Of a stretch of DNA of 64,000 nt, positions 55,417-64,000 are shown piece by piece. The notes beneath the pieces are model-generated. The model was not told where the DNA came from. It did no database searches and saw only the letters and a list, made by a program, of their open reading frames with translations. Numbering within the stretch: position 1 is the first letter of the stretch; every line of letters begins with the position of its first letter. The stretch comes from DAONJL01 sp035405645 [NCBI: bacterium] (GTDB lineage: Bacteria; JAGOBX01; DAONJL01), in assembly GCA_035405645.1 (NCBI GenBank), contig DAONJL010000001.1, positions 49,169-113,168 on the forward strand, in the 5' to 3' direction. A program made the translations under genes and the position numbers.

Positions 55417-55964
55417 AACTTAACCTCAGGTGTTTTTGATACTTTCTCGTCTACTTCATAAAATTTAAGTTCTTGAAAATTAAATTTTTTTGCAATTATA
55501 TTTGATGGAAATAGATTTATTTCTGTATTGTATCGCATAACTGCATCATTATAACTTTGCCGTGCAAATGAAATTCTATTTTCAGTTGATGTTAATTCTT
55601 CCTGCAATTTCATTACATTTTGATTTGCTTTTAAATCAGGATAATTTTCCATTACTGCAAATAATGTTTTTAATGTTCCACTTAATATATTATCATTTGT
55701 TATTTGTTCATTTATTGTTTTACTTTCGCTTGCTATATTTCTTGCTTTAATTACTTTTTCAAGTGTTTCACGCTCGTGAGCCATATAGCCCTTTACTGCT
55801 TCAACTAAATTTGGTATTAAATCATATCTTCGTTCTAATTGCACTTTTATTTGTGCCCAACTATTTTCTGCCTTTACTTTTAGATTGATTATTCTATTGT
55901 AAATTGCAATTATATAAATTATCAATAATATAATTATTGCACTTAAAAAATAAAATATAATCAT
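55413..55964 (-). CDS. lemA: LemA family protein
   Basis: 183 residues. One N-terminal membrane helix (about 3-20) and a helical bundle with the family signature NSWAQIKVQLERRYDLIPNL (about 38-57) and ERETLEKVIKARN. LemA proteins are often encoded next to M48/HtpX proteases or TPM-domain proteins; here the partner is the M48-like protein. The role is not well established in any species. Confidence 0.93.
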   Translation of the reverse strand: MIIFYFLSAIIILLIIYIIAIYNRIINLKVKAENSWAQIKVQLERRYDLIPNLVEAVKGYMAHERETLEKVIKARNIASESKTINEQITNDNILSGTLKTLFAVMENYPDLKANQNVMKLQEELTSTENRISFARQSYNDAVMRYNTEINLFPSNIIAKKFNFQELKFYEVDEKVSKTPEVKF

Positions 55965-56010
55965 TTCTTCTTCCCTTCTTCTTTCAATAATTTAAAATTT
56001 TATTTATATT

Positions 56011-56038
56011 ATTATGTAGTATATTAAAATTTTGTCAA
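56011..56038 (-). promoter_or_regulatory. Putative sigma70-type promoter of lemA
   Basis: Minus strand TTGACA (56033-56038), 16 bp, CATAAT (56011-56016). It is arranged divergently with the cheV promoter. Confidence 0.5.
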
Positions 56039-56057
56039 GAAAAATTTATTATTTTTA

Positions 56058-56086
56058 TTGACATAAAATTTTTTTTTAATTATATT
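56058..56086 (+). promoter_or_regulatory. Putative sigma70-type promoter of the cheV gene series
   Basis: TTGACA (56058-56063), 17 bp, TATATT (56081-56086). Predicted start near 56093, followed by a full AGGAGG site (56112-56117) before the ATG at 56126. Confidence 0.65.
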
Positions 56087-56125
56087 ATTAAATAATTAAT
56101 TTAATAATAAAAGGAGGCAATAAAA

Positions 56126-57088
56126 ATGGCAAAAATAGGCGATGTAATAAAAGTTGGAAAAAATAAAATGGAATTAATAGAATTTAAAATAAAGAAAAAA
56201 AGTAAATTAGGTCAATTATATGATTGTATTTATGGAATAAATGTTTTTAAAGTTCGTGAAGTAATAAATATGCCTGAAATTGTTCCATTACCAGAAGAAG
56301 TACCATATATTCTTGGTATGTTCTCATTAAGAAATGAAAATATTACATTATTAAATTTAATAGAAAGATTAAATGGTGATACAGAATATAAAAAATATTT
56401 TGTTATTGTCGCAGAATTTAATAATTTATATATTGGTCTTTTAGTTCACGAAGTAGTGCAAATTCACAGAATTTCATGGGAAGATATTTTACCTCCACCA
56501 AAAGTATCAAGCAAAGATGAATCTGGTTTAATTATTGGCGTTGTAAAAATAAGAAATAATGAATCGCTCGTTATACTCGATTTTGAAAAAATAGTAAATG
56601 AAATAAATATATTACAACAACAGGAAGTAGAAAAATTTAATACACCAGAGGCAATAAAAAGCGCTCATAGAGGTATAAATGTTTTAATTGTTGATGATTC
56701 AAAAACAGTTAGGTCACAAATGAAAAATATATTAGAAAAATCAGGCTATAATGTAATAGAAAAAGCAAATGGCAAAGAAGCATTAGATGAAATAATAAAA
56801 AGTTATAAAATAGCAGAAGCACAGGGAATACCTTTGAGACATTTAATTGGACTTGTTATTACTGATATTGAAATGCCATTAATGGATGGTTACACACTAA
56901 CAAAAAATATAAAAGACCACAATGAACTGGCAATTTTACCAGTAATAATGCATACCTCATTAAGTGGTGAAAGTGTAAAATTAAAAGGCGAAGAAGTTGG
57001 CTGTGATGGATATATTACAAAATTTTCAATTGACAATTTTACAAAAACAATTGAAGAAGTATTAAAGAAATATCCATTGCCTGCTTAA
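56126..57088 (+). CDS. cheV: CheV: CheW-like domain fused to receiver
   Basis: 320 residues. The CheW-like domain (about 10-165; KVREVINMPEIVPLPEEVPYILG) couples chemoreceptors to the kinase CheA. The receiver (about 185-315) has phosphoacceptor D247 (ITDIEMPLMDGYTL) and an FKI-like KFSIDN end. It could adapt receptor arrays, perhaps including the poly-HAMP receptor at 13975. No cheA, cheW or cheY gene lies next to it. Confidence 0.93.
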   Translation: MAKIGDVIKVGKNKMELIEFKIKKKSKLGQLYDCIYGINVFKVREVINMPEIVPLPEEVPYILGMFSLRNENITLLNLIERLNGDTEYKKYFVIVAEFNNLYIGLLVHEVVQIHRISWEDILPPPKVSSKDESGLIIGVVKIRNNESLVILDFEKIVNEINILQQQEVEKFNTPEAIKSAHRGINVLIVDDSKTVRSQMKNILEKSGYNVIEKANGKEALDEIIKSYKIAEAQGIPLRHLIGLVITDIEMPLMDGYTLTKNIKDHNELAILPVIMHTSLSGESVKLKGEEVGCDGYITKFSIDNFTKTIEEVLKKYPLPA

Positions 57089-57100
57089 TAGTTATTATTG

Positions 57101-58129
57101 ATGTTAATTATAAATGGGGATATTAAAAATTTTAATAGAAAGATAGAAGCGTTTTATAATTTACTCATTAATATTTTAAATAAATACAATAAATATTTAT
57201 TAGTTTATCATGCTGATTGTGATGGTATTGTTTCGGCAATTCAAATTTACAATTTTCTTTCTCAAAAAAATTTAAAAATAAATTTATTTGGTGTTGCTCA
57301 ATTTAGAAATGATGAATACAATCAAATAATTAAAATAAAAGAAAATCAACAGTATATAATTTTTTTAGAAGGTTATGGAATGAGTAATGAATATAAAATT
57401 TTTAATGATATTGCATTGAATATTGACCATCATCCTATTCAAAATATTATAACAAATTTTCTTAATCCACGAGAATTTCATATTTCACCTAATCCAGCCA
57501 ATGCTTTATTAGTTTATGAATTATTAAAAAATAATATTGATGAACGATATAAAGAATGGGTTGCATTAGCTTCAATAATGGATTATTGCGAAGAAGCAGC
57601 TGAAAATTTATTAGCAGAAATAAAATTTGTAGATGAAGAATTAATAGAATTAAAAAATATTTTTTATGCTATACAATATAATAATGAATGGTGTAATTAT
57701 GTAATTAAAAAACTTAATAAATATTATACATTTAAAGAATTTATTAAAGATGAAAAATTACAGAGGCAGAAAATAAAATATCTGGATTTTTATAATAAAC
57801 ATTTTAATGCAGCACAAAATACAATAAATCCAAAAAGCAAAATATTATTTTATTCTTTGGAAAAATCTCAATTTCGAATTGCAAGTTCTCTTGCTAATAG
57901 ATTATCTGATTTATATGCTGATAAAATTATTATAATTGCAGAATTAGATAATGAGCGTGCGAGATTATCAGTAAGAAATCGCACATATAATTGTAATATA
58001 GGTGAATACTTAAAACAACTCTGTGAGCAATTAAAAAATGCAGATGCCACAGGACACGAAAAAGCAGCAAGTGCAAGAATAAATAAAGAAGATATAAATT
58101 ATATAATTAAAAAAATTGAGGAAATATAA
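57101..58129 (+). CDS. DHH/DHHA1-family phosphoesterase
   Basis: 342 residues. Metal-binding motifs of the DHH family: HADCDGIVSA (37-46), NIDHHP and a C-terminal DHHA1 part with ATGHEKAASARI. Relatives degrade short oligonucleotides or cyclic dinucleotides (NrnA, GdpP-type) or single-stranded DNA (RecJ). There is no membrane, PAS or CBS domain, so NrnA-like activity is the closest guess. The frame opens at a TTG (57098), but the ATG at 57101 is the natural start. It sits between cheV and a histidine kinase, whose ATG overlaps its stop by one base. Confidence 0.82.
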   Translation: MLIINGDIKNFNRKIEAFYNLLINILNKYNKYLLVYHADCDGIVSAIQIYNFLSQKNLKINLFGVAQFRNDEYNQIIKIKENQQYIIFLEGYGMSNEYKIFNDIALNIDHHPIQNIITNFLNPREFHISPNPANALLVYELLKNNIDERYKEWVALASIMDYCEEAAENLLAEIKFVDEELIELKNIFYAIQYNNEWCNYVIKKLNKYYTFKEFIKDEKLQRQKIKYLDFYNKHFNAAQNTINPKSKILFYSLEKSQFRIASSLANRLSDLYADKIIIIAELDNERARLSVRNRTYNCNIGEYLKQLCEQLKNADATGHEKAASARINKEDINYIIKKIEEI

Positions 58130-59334
58130 TGGAAATTACAAATCATAATTCAAATCATAATTTATTAAAATCAATATTAAATATAATCGCTGTTTTAAAT
58201 ATTAAAAATAATGTGAATGATATTATTAAATATTTATCTACTGAAACAAGTAAAATATTAAATGCTGATAGAACAACAATTTATATATACGAAAAAGAAA
58301 AAAACATAATATGGTCATTATTTGCAGAAGGGTTAGAAAATGAAAAAATTGTAAATTTAGAAGTTGGAAAAGGCATGGCGGGTTATGTAGCTAAAACTGG
58401 TGAAACATTAATTACTAATGATGCATATAATGAACCATTTTTCGATGCTTCATTTGATAAAAGATTTAATTATAAAACGCGAAATTTAATTTGTATGCCA
58501 ATGAAAAATTTAAAAGGTGAATTAGTTGGTGTAATTCAAGTTATAAATAAAAAAGATAATTTATTATTTGATAAAAATGATGAAGAATTATTATCAATAA
58601 TCGCAGTAATTGGTGCAACAGTTCTTGACAGAATTATTATTGAAAAAGAAATTGAGAAGCGTGAAAAGTTATCATTAATAGGTAATATTACAAGTGGCGT
58701 TATACACGACATTAAAAATCCTTTAAGTGTTATTATTGGTTTTAGTGACATAATTAAAAAAATGATTTCAGATGAAAAAGCAAAAGAATATATTGATATT
58801 ATCCTTACAGAATGTTTTAAAATTCAAATATTATTAAATGAAATTCTTGATTTTGCAAAAGATAAATACATTATGAATTTTATTGAATTAAATATAGATG
58901 ATTTTATTAATTCGCTTAAATATGATATAAATAATTTAACAAAGAATACAAACATAAAAATAATAAAAGAATTAAACACAAAATCAACAATACTTTTAGA
59001 TAAAGACAGATTTTATAGAGTAATAATTAATATAGTAAAAAATTCAGTAGAAGCTTTACTGAATGCTTATAATATCAAAGATAAAAAAATTATTATAAAA
59101 ACTTATGAAAAAGAAGATAATGTAATATTAGAAATTACTGATAATGGACCAGGAATAAATCCAAAAATAAAAGATAATTTATTTGAACCATTTGTTACAA
59201 TAGATAAACCCTCAGGCACAGGACTTGGTTTATCAATTGTGAAAAAAATAGTTGACCATCATCAGGCAAAAATTGAAGTTATAAGTGAACAAAACAAAGG
59301 GTCTACATTTCAAATAATATTTCAAAAGAAATGA
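58129..59334 (+). CDS. Cytoplasmic GAF-domain sensor histidine kinase
   Basis: 401 residues. GAF domain (about 15-170), HisKA helix with phosphoacceptor H193 (SGVIHDIKNPLSVIIGF), and HATPase with N box FYRVIINIVKNSVEAL, G1 DNGPGINP and G2 GTGLGLSIVKKIV. No membrane segments. All catalytic motifs are intact, in contrast to the kinase-like protein at 32603. No cognate regulator is adjacent apart from CheV upstream; the NtrC-like regulator (22401) and the receiver-HEAT protein are other candidates. Confidence 0.93.
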   Translation: MEITNHNSNHNLLKSILNIIAVLNIKNNVNDIIKYLSTETSKILNADRTTIYIYEKEKNIIWSLFAEGLENEKIVNLEVGKGMAGYVAKTGETLITNDAYNEPFFDASFDKRFNYKTRNLICMPMKNLKGELVGVIQVINKKDNLLFDKNDEELLSIIAVIGATVLDRIIIEKEIEKREKLSLIGNITSGVIHDIKNPLSVIIGFSDIIKKMISDEKAKEYIDIILTECFKIQILLNEILDFAKDKYIMNFIELNIDDFINSLKYDINNLTKNTNIKIIKELNTKSTILLDKDRFYRVIINIVKNSVEALLNAYNIKDKKIIIKTYEKEDNVILEITDNGPGINPKIKDNLFEPFVTIDKPSGTGLGLSIVKKIVDHHQAKIEVISEQNKGSTFQIIFQKK

Positions 59335-60491
59335 AATGTTTTTTAACTCTCTTTTTATTCTGTCTTTTTTTCAATTTCTCATATTCAAATACTTACTTAA
59401 TAAATTCATTACAAAAAATTCCTTCATTTAAAATTTATTGTTCAGTCGATTTTAACCAACCATTAAATGAAACGCAAATAAATAAATTAAAGGAATCAAA
59501 AATAAAAATATATAATCAAAAAATAAAAGAACTACAAAACAAAAAAAATGGAATAATAAAAATATTAAGCAGTGATTTTTATAAACTAAAAAATTTAGAT
59601 TTTATAAAAAAAATAAATTTAATTACTCATTATACAGAAAAAGGATTTTATGAACTGCATTTAATAATAAAAGAAGAAAATGAAAAAAATTTAGAAAATG
59701 AAATCGAATTTGAAGTTGCACTGCCACGCGATTCGCAATGGAAAAAAATAATTTCTTTAAATTATAAAATAAATAAAAATGCAGAAAAAGAAAAAGTTAG
59801 AATTGATGAAACGAATAATAGATGGTTAATAGTTAATTTTAATAATTTTAAAAAAGATGATATATTGACTTTTTATTCTGATTTTATTTATGAAGTTGAT
59901 TTAAACAAATTAGTAAAAACAAATTCATATACTATTTCTGAAAATATAAATATTTCTTCAGAAGAAAAAAAAGATATGCAAAACTTTTTAATAGAAGGAA
60001 ACAAAATAATTTTTTCAGAAGAAAAAATAAATAAAATAATAAAAGAAATAAAAACAAATACATATAAAGAACTGAATAAAAATATAAAAAAATATATAAG
60101 AAAAAATATAAAATATGATTATGAAAAAAGAAAAAAATTTTTTAGTGGAGAAATGATTTATATTGATTTATTGGATATGCACCAGAATACAATAGAAACA
60201 GTAAAACGAAAAATAGGTGCCTGTCCAGATACTTGCGAACTTGAAACAGCATTATTTAGAGGTTGTAGAGTAGCAGCACGACCTGCGGGCAGAGTTGGTC
60301 ATTTTTTCTCGCAATTCTTTATTCCAACAATTGGCTGGATTAATACATCTGTAATTACTGATGAAATTTTTTTATACGAAGCATATAACAATGACGATTG
60401 TTCATTTGCAAAATGGAATAAAAAAATAAAAATTCAAATCAAAAAATGGAATGGTTCAGTGCAATTTGAAAAAATAATAAAAGCAGAATAA
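59331..60491 (+). CDS. Exported transglutaminase-like protein
   Basis: 386 residues with a signal peptide (about 1-19, MKCFLTLFLFCLFFNFSYS). The C-terminal third has a transglutaminase-like (cysteine peptidase fold) pattern: IGACPDTCELETALFRGCRV (candidate Cys), AARPAGRVGHFFSQFF (candidate His) and GWINTS, where the third catalytic residue would be Asn or absent. The middle part is Lys-rich and predicted beta/alpha without a known domain. It overlaps the kinase stop by 4 bp, suggesting a shared process. Activity is uncertain. Confidence 0.7.
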   Translation: MKCFLTLFLFCLFFNFSYSNTYLINSLQKIPSFKIYCSVDFNQPLNETQINKLKESKIKIYNQKIKELQNKKNGIIKILSSDFYKLKNLDFIKKINLITHYTEKGFYELHLIIKEENEKNLENEIEFEVALPRDSQWKKIISLNYKINKNAEKEKVRIDETNNRWLIVNFNNFKKDDILTFYSDFIYEVDLNKLVKTNSYTISENINISSEEKKDMQNFLIEGNKIIFSEEKINKIIKEIKTNTYKELNKNIKKYIRKNIKYDYEKRKKFFSGEMIYIDLLDMHQNTIETVKRKIGACPDTCELETALFRGCRVAARPAGRVGHFFSQFFIPTIGWINTSVITDEIFLYEAYNNDDCSFAKWNKKIKIQIKKWNGSVQFEKIIKAE

Positions 60492-60493
60492 AA

Positions 60494-61942
60494 TTATTTT
60501 TTCCAGAAATGAGGCACAAATAAAACGATAACAGTAAATAATTCAAGCCGACCAATAATCATAAAAATAGATAAAAGGAATTTAACATCAGAAGGTAAAA
60601 AATAGTAATTATCAATAGCCGAAACTTTACCTAAACCTGGACCAATATTCCACAAGGTAGCAGCAACAGCAGAAAAAGAGGTGATAATATCAATATTATG
60701 AAAAGAAACATATAACGATCCAAAAATAAAAATTAGAATTGCTAAAATAAAAAAACCAAGTATTTGATACATAATATTTTTTGGCAATGGAAATTTAGCA
60801 ATTTTTAAAATAAATACGCCCTGTGGATAAATTAATCTTAATATTTGCTGAAAAGCGAATTTTATTATTACAATAATTCTAAATACTTTCATACCGCCAC
60901 CAGTTGAACCAGAGCAACCACCAATAAACATTAAAACAACAAACCATAATTTAATTACTTCTGGCCATTCATTAAAATTAGCAGTGCAAAAACCTGTTGT
61001 GGTTATAATTGAAACCACCTGAAAAATAGAATACCTGAATGCTTTTAATAATGTAGAATAATATTTATTAATATACAAAAGAAACGAAACAAAAATAGAA
61101 GAAAAAAGAATAATAAGAATATAAACCTTAAATTCCATATCTTTAAAAAAAGTTTTAAAATTACCTAAAATAAAAAAATAAAACAAATTAAAATTTGTGC
61201 CTGCTAATATCATAAAAATAGTAATAATTATATCGATATATTTATTATCAAAACCAGCAATACTTTTATTTAATGTAGAAAAACCACCAGTTGCCATAGT
61301 ACCAAAAGTATGACACATTGCATTAAATAAATCCATTCCTGCAATAAATAATAATAAGCATTCTATCAGTGATAATAAAATATAAATATACCATAAATAT
61401 TTAGCAGTTTGATTTGTGCTTGCTTTTAAATTTGTTTTTATTGGACCGGGTGTTTCATATTTTATTAAATGACGAGCAGAAACACCTAAAAAAGGAAATA
61501 AAGCAACAAATAAAACAATTATTCCCATTCCACCAAGCCAGTGAGTAAAACTACGCCAAAACAAAATTGATTTACTTAACTTTTCAATATCAATTAAAAT
61601 TGAGGCACCGGTAGTAGTAAAGCCAGAAACAGATTCAAAAAAAGCATCAAAAAAATTTGGAATTGAATTTGAAATTATATAAGGTAAAGCACCAAAAAAA
61701 CCAGCAACAAACCAACCACCACCAACTATTAAAAATGCTTCCTGTAAATATATATCATTTGCTGCATTCTTATTTAAATAAAATAATAATGAACCAATAA
61801 AAAAAGAAATTCCAATAGAAATGGCAATTGCATTTTTTTCTGGTTCATTATAATATAATCCCCATATATAAGAAAAAGACATACATAGACCTAACAGAAT
61901 AATTAAAAGCCCATATAATTTTAAAACTATTCTTATATTCAT
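60494..61942 (-). CDS. trkH: Trk-type potassium uptake membrane subunit
   Basis: 482 residues with about ten membrane segments and four potassium-filter-like loops, including GFTTTGAS, GTMATGGFST, TTTGFCTANF and FSAVAATLWNIGPGLG. KtrB/TrkH-type translocation subunit, working with the TrkA gate encoded upstream. It converges with the transglutaminase-like gene with only 2 bp between the stops and no terminator. Confidence 0.95.
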   Translation of the reverse strand: MNIRIVLKLYGLLIILLGLCMSFSYIWGLYYNEPEKNAIAISIGISFFIGSLLFYLNKNAANDIYLQEAFLIVGGGWFVAGFFGALPYIISNSIPNFFDAFFESVSGFTTTGASILIDIEKLSKSILFWRSFTHWLGGMGIIVLFVALFPFLGVSARHLIKYETPGPIKTNLKASTNQTAKYLWYIYILLSLIECLLLFIAGMDLFNAMCHTFGTMATGGFSTLNKSIAGFDNKYIDIIITIFMILAGTNFNLFYFFILGNFKTFFKDMEFKVYILIILFSSIFVSFLLYINKYYSTLLKAFRYSIFQVVSIITTTGFCTANFNEWPEVIKLWFVVLMFIGGCSGSTGGGMKVFRIIVIIKFAFQQILRLIYPQGVFILKIAKFPLPKNIMYQILGFFILAILIFIFGSLYVSFHNIDIITSFSAVAATLWNIGPGLGKVSAIDNYYFLPSDVKFLLSIFMIIGRLELFTVIVLFVPHFWKK

Positions 61943-61945
61943 TTA

Positions 61946-63271
61946 TTAATAAAAAATTTTTAAAATTTCTGATATGTTTTTTTCTAATGTTACTATTATT
62001 GCAATATCATCTATTTTTAATGTATCAATTCCTTTTGGTATAATTACACGCTCATCTCTTAATATTGCACCAATTAAAGTTGATGAAGGTAATTTTGCTT
62101 TTATTAATGGCTGATTTATTATATCGCATTTTTCTGTTACTTTTAATTCTATTAATTTTGTTTTTTCATCAGGTAAAATTGCTATTGTCTTCATTTTATC
62201 TTTCATAAGAAAACTTAAAATAGCACTTGCTGTGATTAACAAGGGATTAACAATTGTATCTATACCTAATTTTTTAGCAATATTCATATATTCATTCCGA
62301 ACAATTGTAATTAATGCTTCTTTAACACCTTTACTTTTTGCTAAAACAGCACTAATTAAATTATCTTCATCATAATTTGAAATTCCAATAAAAGTATCAA
62401 CTTGATGAATATTTTCCTGTTCTAAAAAATCAGGGTCTAATGCTGTGGCATTTAATACAATTGTTTTATCCAATTCTTTTGTTAAAAATTCGCATTGATT
62501 TATATCAGGTTCAATTAACTTAATTTCAAAATCATAATTTTCCAGCATTTTAGCAAGAGTAAAACCTATATTTTTTCCACCAAATATCATTATTTTTTTT
62601 CTTACTATATCTTCACTGGCAAAACTTTCATCAATCGCAAAAATTTCTTCTTTTGAACCAATTACATAAATTTTATCACCTTCTTCTATATGGTCATTCC
62701 CTGTTGGTATTATTATTCTTTCATTACGATAAATACCTATTATTAATATATTCCCCAAATTCAAATGTTTTATTGGTGTATTTCTTATTTTACAATCTTT
62801 TGAAATATTAAATTCTCGAACAAAAATTTTATTAAAAGCAAATGATTCAATAGCTTCTGTTCCTGGTGTTATTAATCTTTTAACTATTTCATAAGCTGAA
62901 GCATTTTCTGGACATATTACTAAATCAATTCCAAAAAAATCTCTTTCTGTTCTACCTTCTAAAAACTCTTTATTTCTTATTCTTGTGATTGTCTTTTTTA
63001 CACCTAAATTTTTTGCTGTTAATGCTGATATTACATTTACTGCATCATCATTAGTTACTGCAATAAATAAATCAGCGTCAGAAATATTTAAACTTTTTAA
63101 AAAATTAAAATTTAATGCATTACCTGTTGCAGTTTGAACTTCATATTTTTCTGATATTTCATTTAATCTATTTATATTTGTATCAATTATAATTATTTCA
63201 TTTTCTTGATAAGATAAAGTTTCAGCAATATATTCACCAATAGCGCCAGCACCAACAATTACAATTTTCAT
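61946..63271 (-). CDS. trkA: TrkA: cytoplasmic NAD-binding regulatory subunit of Trk
   Basis: 441 residues with a duplicated layout: RCK Rossmann domain 1 (KIVIVGAGAIGEYIAETL, 2-19), TrkA_C (about 135-220), RCK domain 2 (KKIMIFGGKNIGFTLAKML, whose glycine motif is less regular) and a second TrkA_C. It gates TrkH in response to nucleotides. ATG at 63271 after GAGGCGATG. The following trkH starts 3 bp beyond its stop. Confidence 0.95.
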   Translation of the reverse strand: MKIVIVGAGAIGEYIAETLSYQENEIIIIDTNINRLNEISEKYEVQTATGNALNFNFLKSLNISDADLFIAVTNDDAVNVISALTAKNLGVKKTITRIRNKEFLEGRTERDFFGIDLVICPENASAYEIVKRLITPGTEAIESFAFNKIFVREFNISKDCKIRNTPIKHLNLGNILIIGIYRNERIIIPTGNDHIEEGDKIYVIGSKEEIFAIDESFASEDIVRKKIMIFGGKNIGFTLAKMLENYDFEIKLIEPDINQCEFLTKELDKTIVLNATALDPDFLEQENIHQVDTFIGISNYDEDNLISAVLAKSKGVKEALITIVRNEYMNIAKKLGIDTIVNPLLITASAILSFLMKDKMKTIAILPDEKTKLIELKVTEKCDIINQPLIKAKLPSSTLIGAILRDERVIIPKGIDTLKIDDIAIIVTLEKNISEILKIFY

Positions 63272-63704
63272 TTTTCATCGCCTCTTATATTTTCTTTTTT
63301 AAAAAATAAAATTGCAATTATAAAACAATTTATAAAGAGTATATTATAAATTTAAAAGAATAATCAAGTTTTTTATTTTTTAATCTTTTCTTAATTCTAA
63401 CTTCATTTCAGTAAAAAAATTTATTTTTATCATTATACTATTAAGTTTCATTTTCAACAATAAAATGATAAAAGATATAAATCACAAAACTTAAAAAATC
63501 TTTTAGTTTTCATATTAAAGGGTTTATTTTAAATGGTTGATTGCAAGTAAATCTATCTTTTTTAAGCGGTATTTTATTATTTTTATATTTCATATTTTCT
63601 GTCTAATTTGTGAGAATGTAAATTATTATTAAAATTATTAAACTATGTTTTTATTCATATTCCCCAAATAAGTTAAAAATATGGACTATCCAAATTTTAT
63701 GTTT
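63272..63704. other. AT-rich gene-less stretch between flgL and trkA
   Basis: About 430 bp with no credible frame. It contains a promoter-like site for trkA (63338-63367). I see no repeat shared with the islands at 7-19 kb and no strong hairpin. Confidence 0.5.
63338..63367 (-). promoter_or_regulatory. Possible sigma70-type promoter of trkA
   Basis: Minus strand TTGATT (63362-63367), 18 bp, TATACT (63338-63343), about 67 bases upstream of the trkA ATG. Confidence 0.4.
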
Positions 63705-64000
63705 TTATGATAAGAAATCCATTAATGATAAATTGAATATTCTTGCAGCAATAGAAAGAGATGCTTTTTGCACATTCTCAAGTGTGGATAGTTTTAATAT
63801 TATCTCTGATACATCAACATCACTTACTTCTGACAATATTTCCTGATTGTTTAATTTTATTGTATTTAAACGATTATCAATTGTTTCAAGTCGATTTACT
63901 TTCGCCCCAACTTCTGCACGCTTTTTTAATAAATTTGTAATTGATGAATCAAGCAGTTCTAAATCCTGTCCATTTAATCTTGCACTATTGCTATTTAGCA
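63705..64000 (-). CDS. flgL: Flagellar hook-associated protein 3, C-terminal end (5' part outside window)
   Basis: About 97 C-terminal residues are visible, running to a TAA at 63705-63707; the frame is open at the right edge. The sequence shows the FlgL end pattern: a segment like SSITNLLKKRAEVGAKVNRLE, then NNQEILSEVSDVDVSEIILKL, and a final ASLSIAARIFNLSLMDFLS. FlgL forms the hook-filament junction. This is the only clear flagellar structural gene here besides the flagellin-like protein at 51843. Confidence 0.85.
   Translation of the reverse strand, partial: LNSNSARLNGQDLELLDSSITNLLKKRAEVGAKVNRLETIDNRLNTIKLNNQEILSEVSDVDVSEIILKLSTLENVQKASLSIAARIFNLSLMDFLS

Noticed and set aside
1-64000. 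tRNA, rRNA or known riboswitches (for example a cobalamin riboswitch before btuR or the acs genes)
   Set aside because: No GC-rich structured stretch with tRNA, rRNA or cobalamin-box features was seen. The gaps before btuR and acsB are only a few bases long.

Overview
This is a very AT-rich bacterial window that is almost completely coding. The gene set points to a strict anaerobe with an outer membrane. The evidence for that is an MvhADG-type [NiFe] hydrogenase with HdrA, acetyl-CoA synthase plus both corrinoid-protein subunits (Wood-Ljungdahl pathway), an Mla lipid-transport system, and flagellar and chemotaxis parts. I cannot place it in a named phylum. Start codons are mostly ATG, with GTG for tusA, acsB and the PhnD-like gene. 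Several genes have near-consensus sigma70-type promoters (TTGACA, 16-17 bp, TATAAT-like).

Layout. 1-4484 (-): 5' part of a secreted type I pullulanase with at least eight tandem C-terminal starch-binding modules, divergent from a GT87-like membrane glycosyltransferase (4599-5798, +). 5890-6463 (-): decayed DUF3782-like gene. 6464-7538: non-coding island. 7539-12985 (-): hydrogenase maturation protease, hdrA, mvhD, mvhG, mvhA. 13383-13604 (-): tusA-like gene. 13975-18374 (-): periplasmic ligand-binding protein and a giant poly-HAMP chemoreceptor, separated by a hairpin terminator. 18375-19625: second large non-coding region. Three islands (about 6.9-7.6, 13.7-14.0 and 18.9-19.6 kb) are mosaics of shared short repeats. 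Two repeat copies contain the last codons of the neighbouring mvhA and chemoreceptor genes.

19626-31892 (-): a tightly packed gene series running dgt, tRNA-nucleotidyltransferase-like gene, mazG-like gene, mlaB-like STAS gene, mlaF, a novel repeat protein, mlaE, mlaD, argD, cobO/btuR, ntrC-like regulator, rluD, rph, glycosyltransferase. 31968-43089 (-): UDP-sugar dehydrogenase-like gene, acsB, acsD, acsC, degenerate GGDEF protein, lspA, then a PhnD-like lipoprotein with a degenerate histidine kinase and an rluA-like gene. 43184-45497 (-): mtgA, a small lipoprotein and adenosine deaminase.

45623-53734 (+): a beta-propeller protein; a 1130-residue secreted fusion of cell-wall amidase, lamin-tail domain, two phospholipase-D-like domains and two helix-hairpin-helix domains; apbE; a receiver-HEAT protein; a short flagellin-like protein; and an esterase-like protein lacking its serine. 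53722-55964 (-): lemA and an M48-like protein with a destroyed HExxH motif. 56126-60491 (+): cheV, DHH phosphoesterase, histidine kinase, transglutaminase-like protein. 60494-63271 (-): trkA and trkH. 63705-64000 (-): C-terminal end of flgL.

Working together: the hydrogenase/HdrA complex can supply electrons to the Wood-Ljungdahl enzymes, and CobO may adenosylate cobalamin. Pullulanase provides sugars. The most unusual items are the amidase-nuclease fusion, the repeat islands carrying gene ends, the Mla-associated repeat protein, and a recurrent theme of degenerate enzymes (kinase, GGDEF, esterase, M48 protease) kept as intact reading frames.
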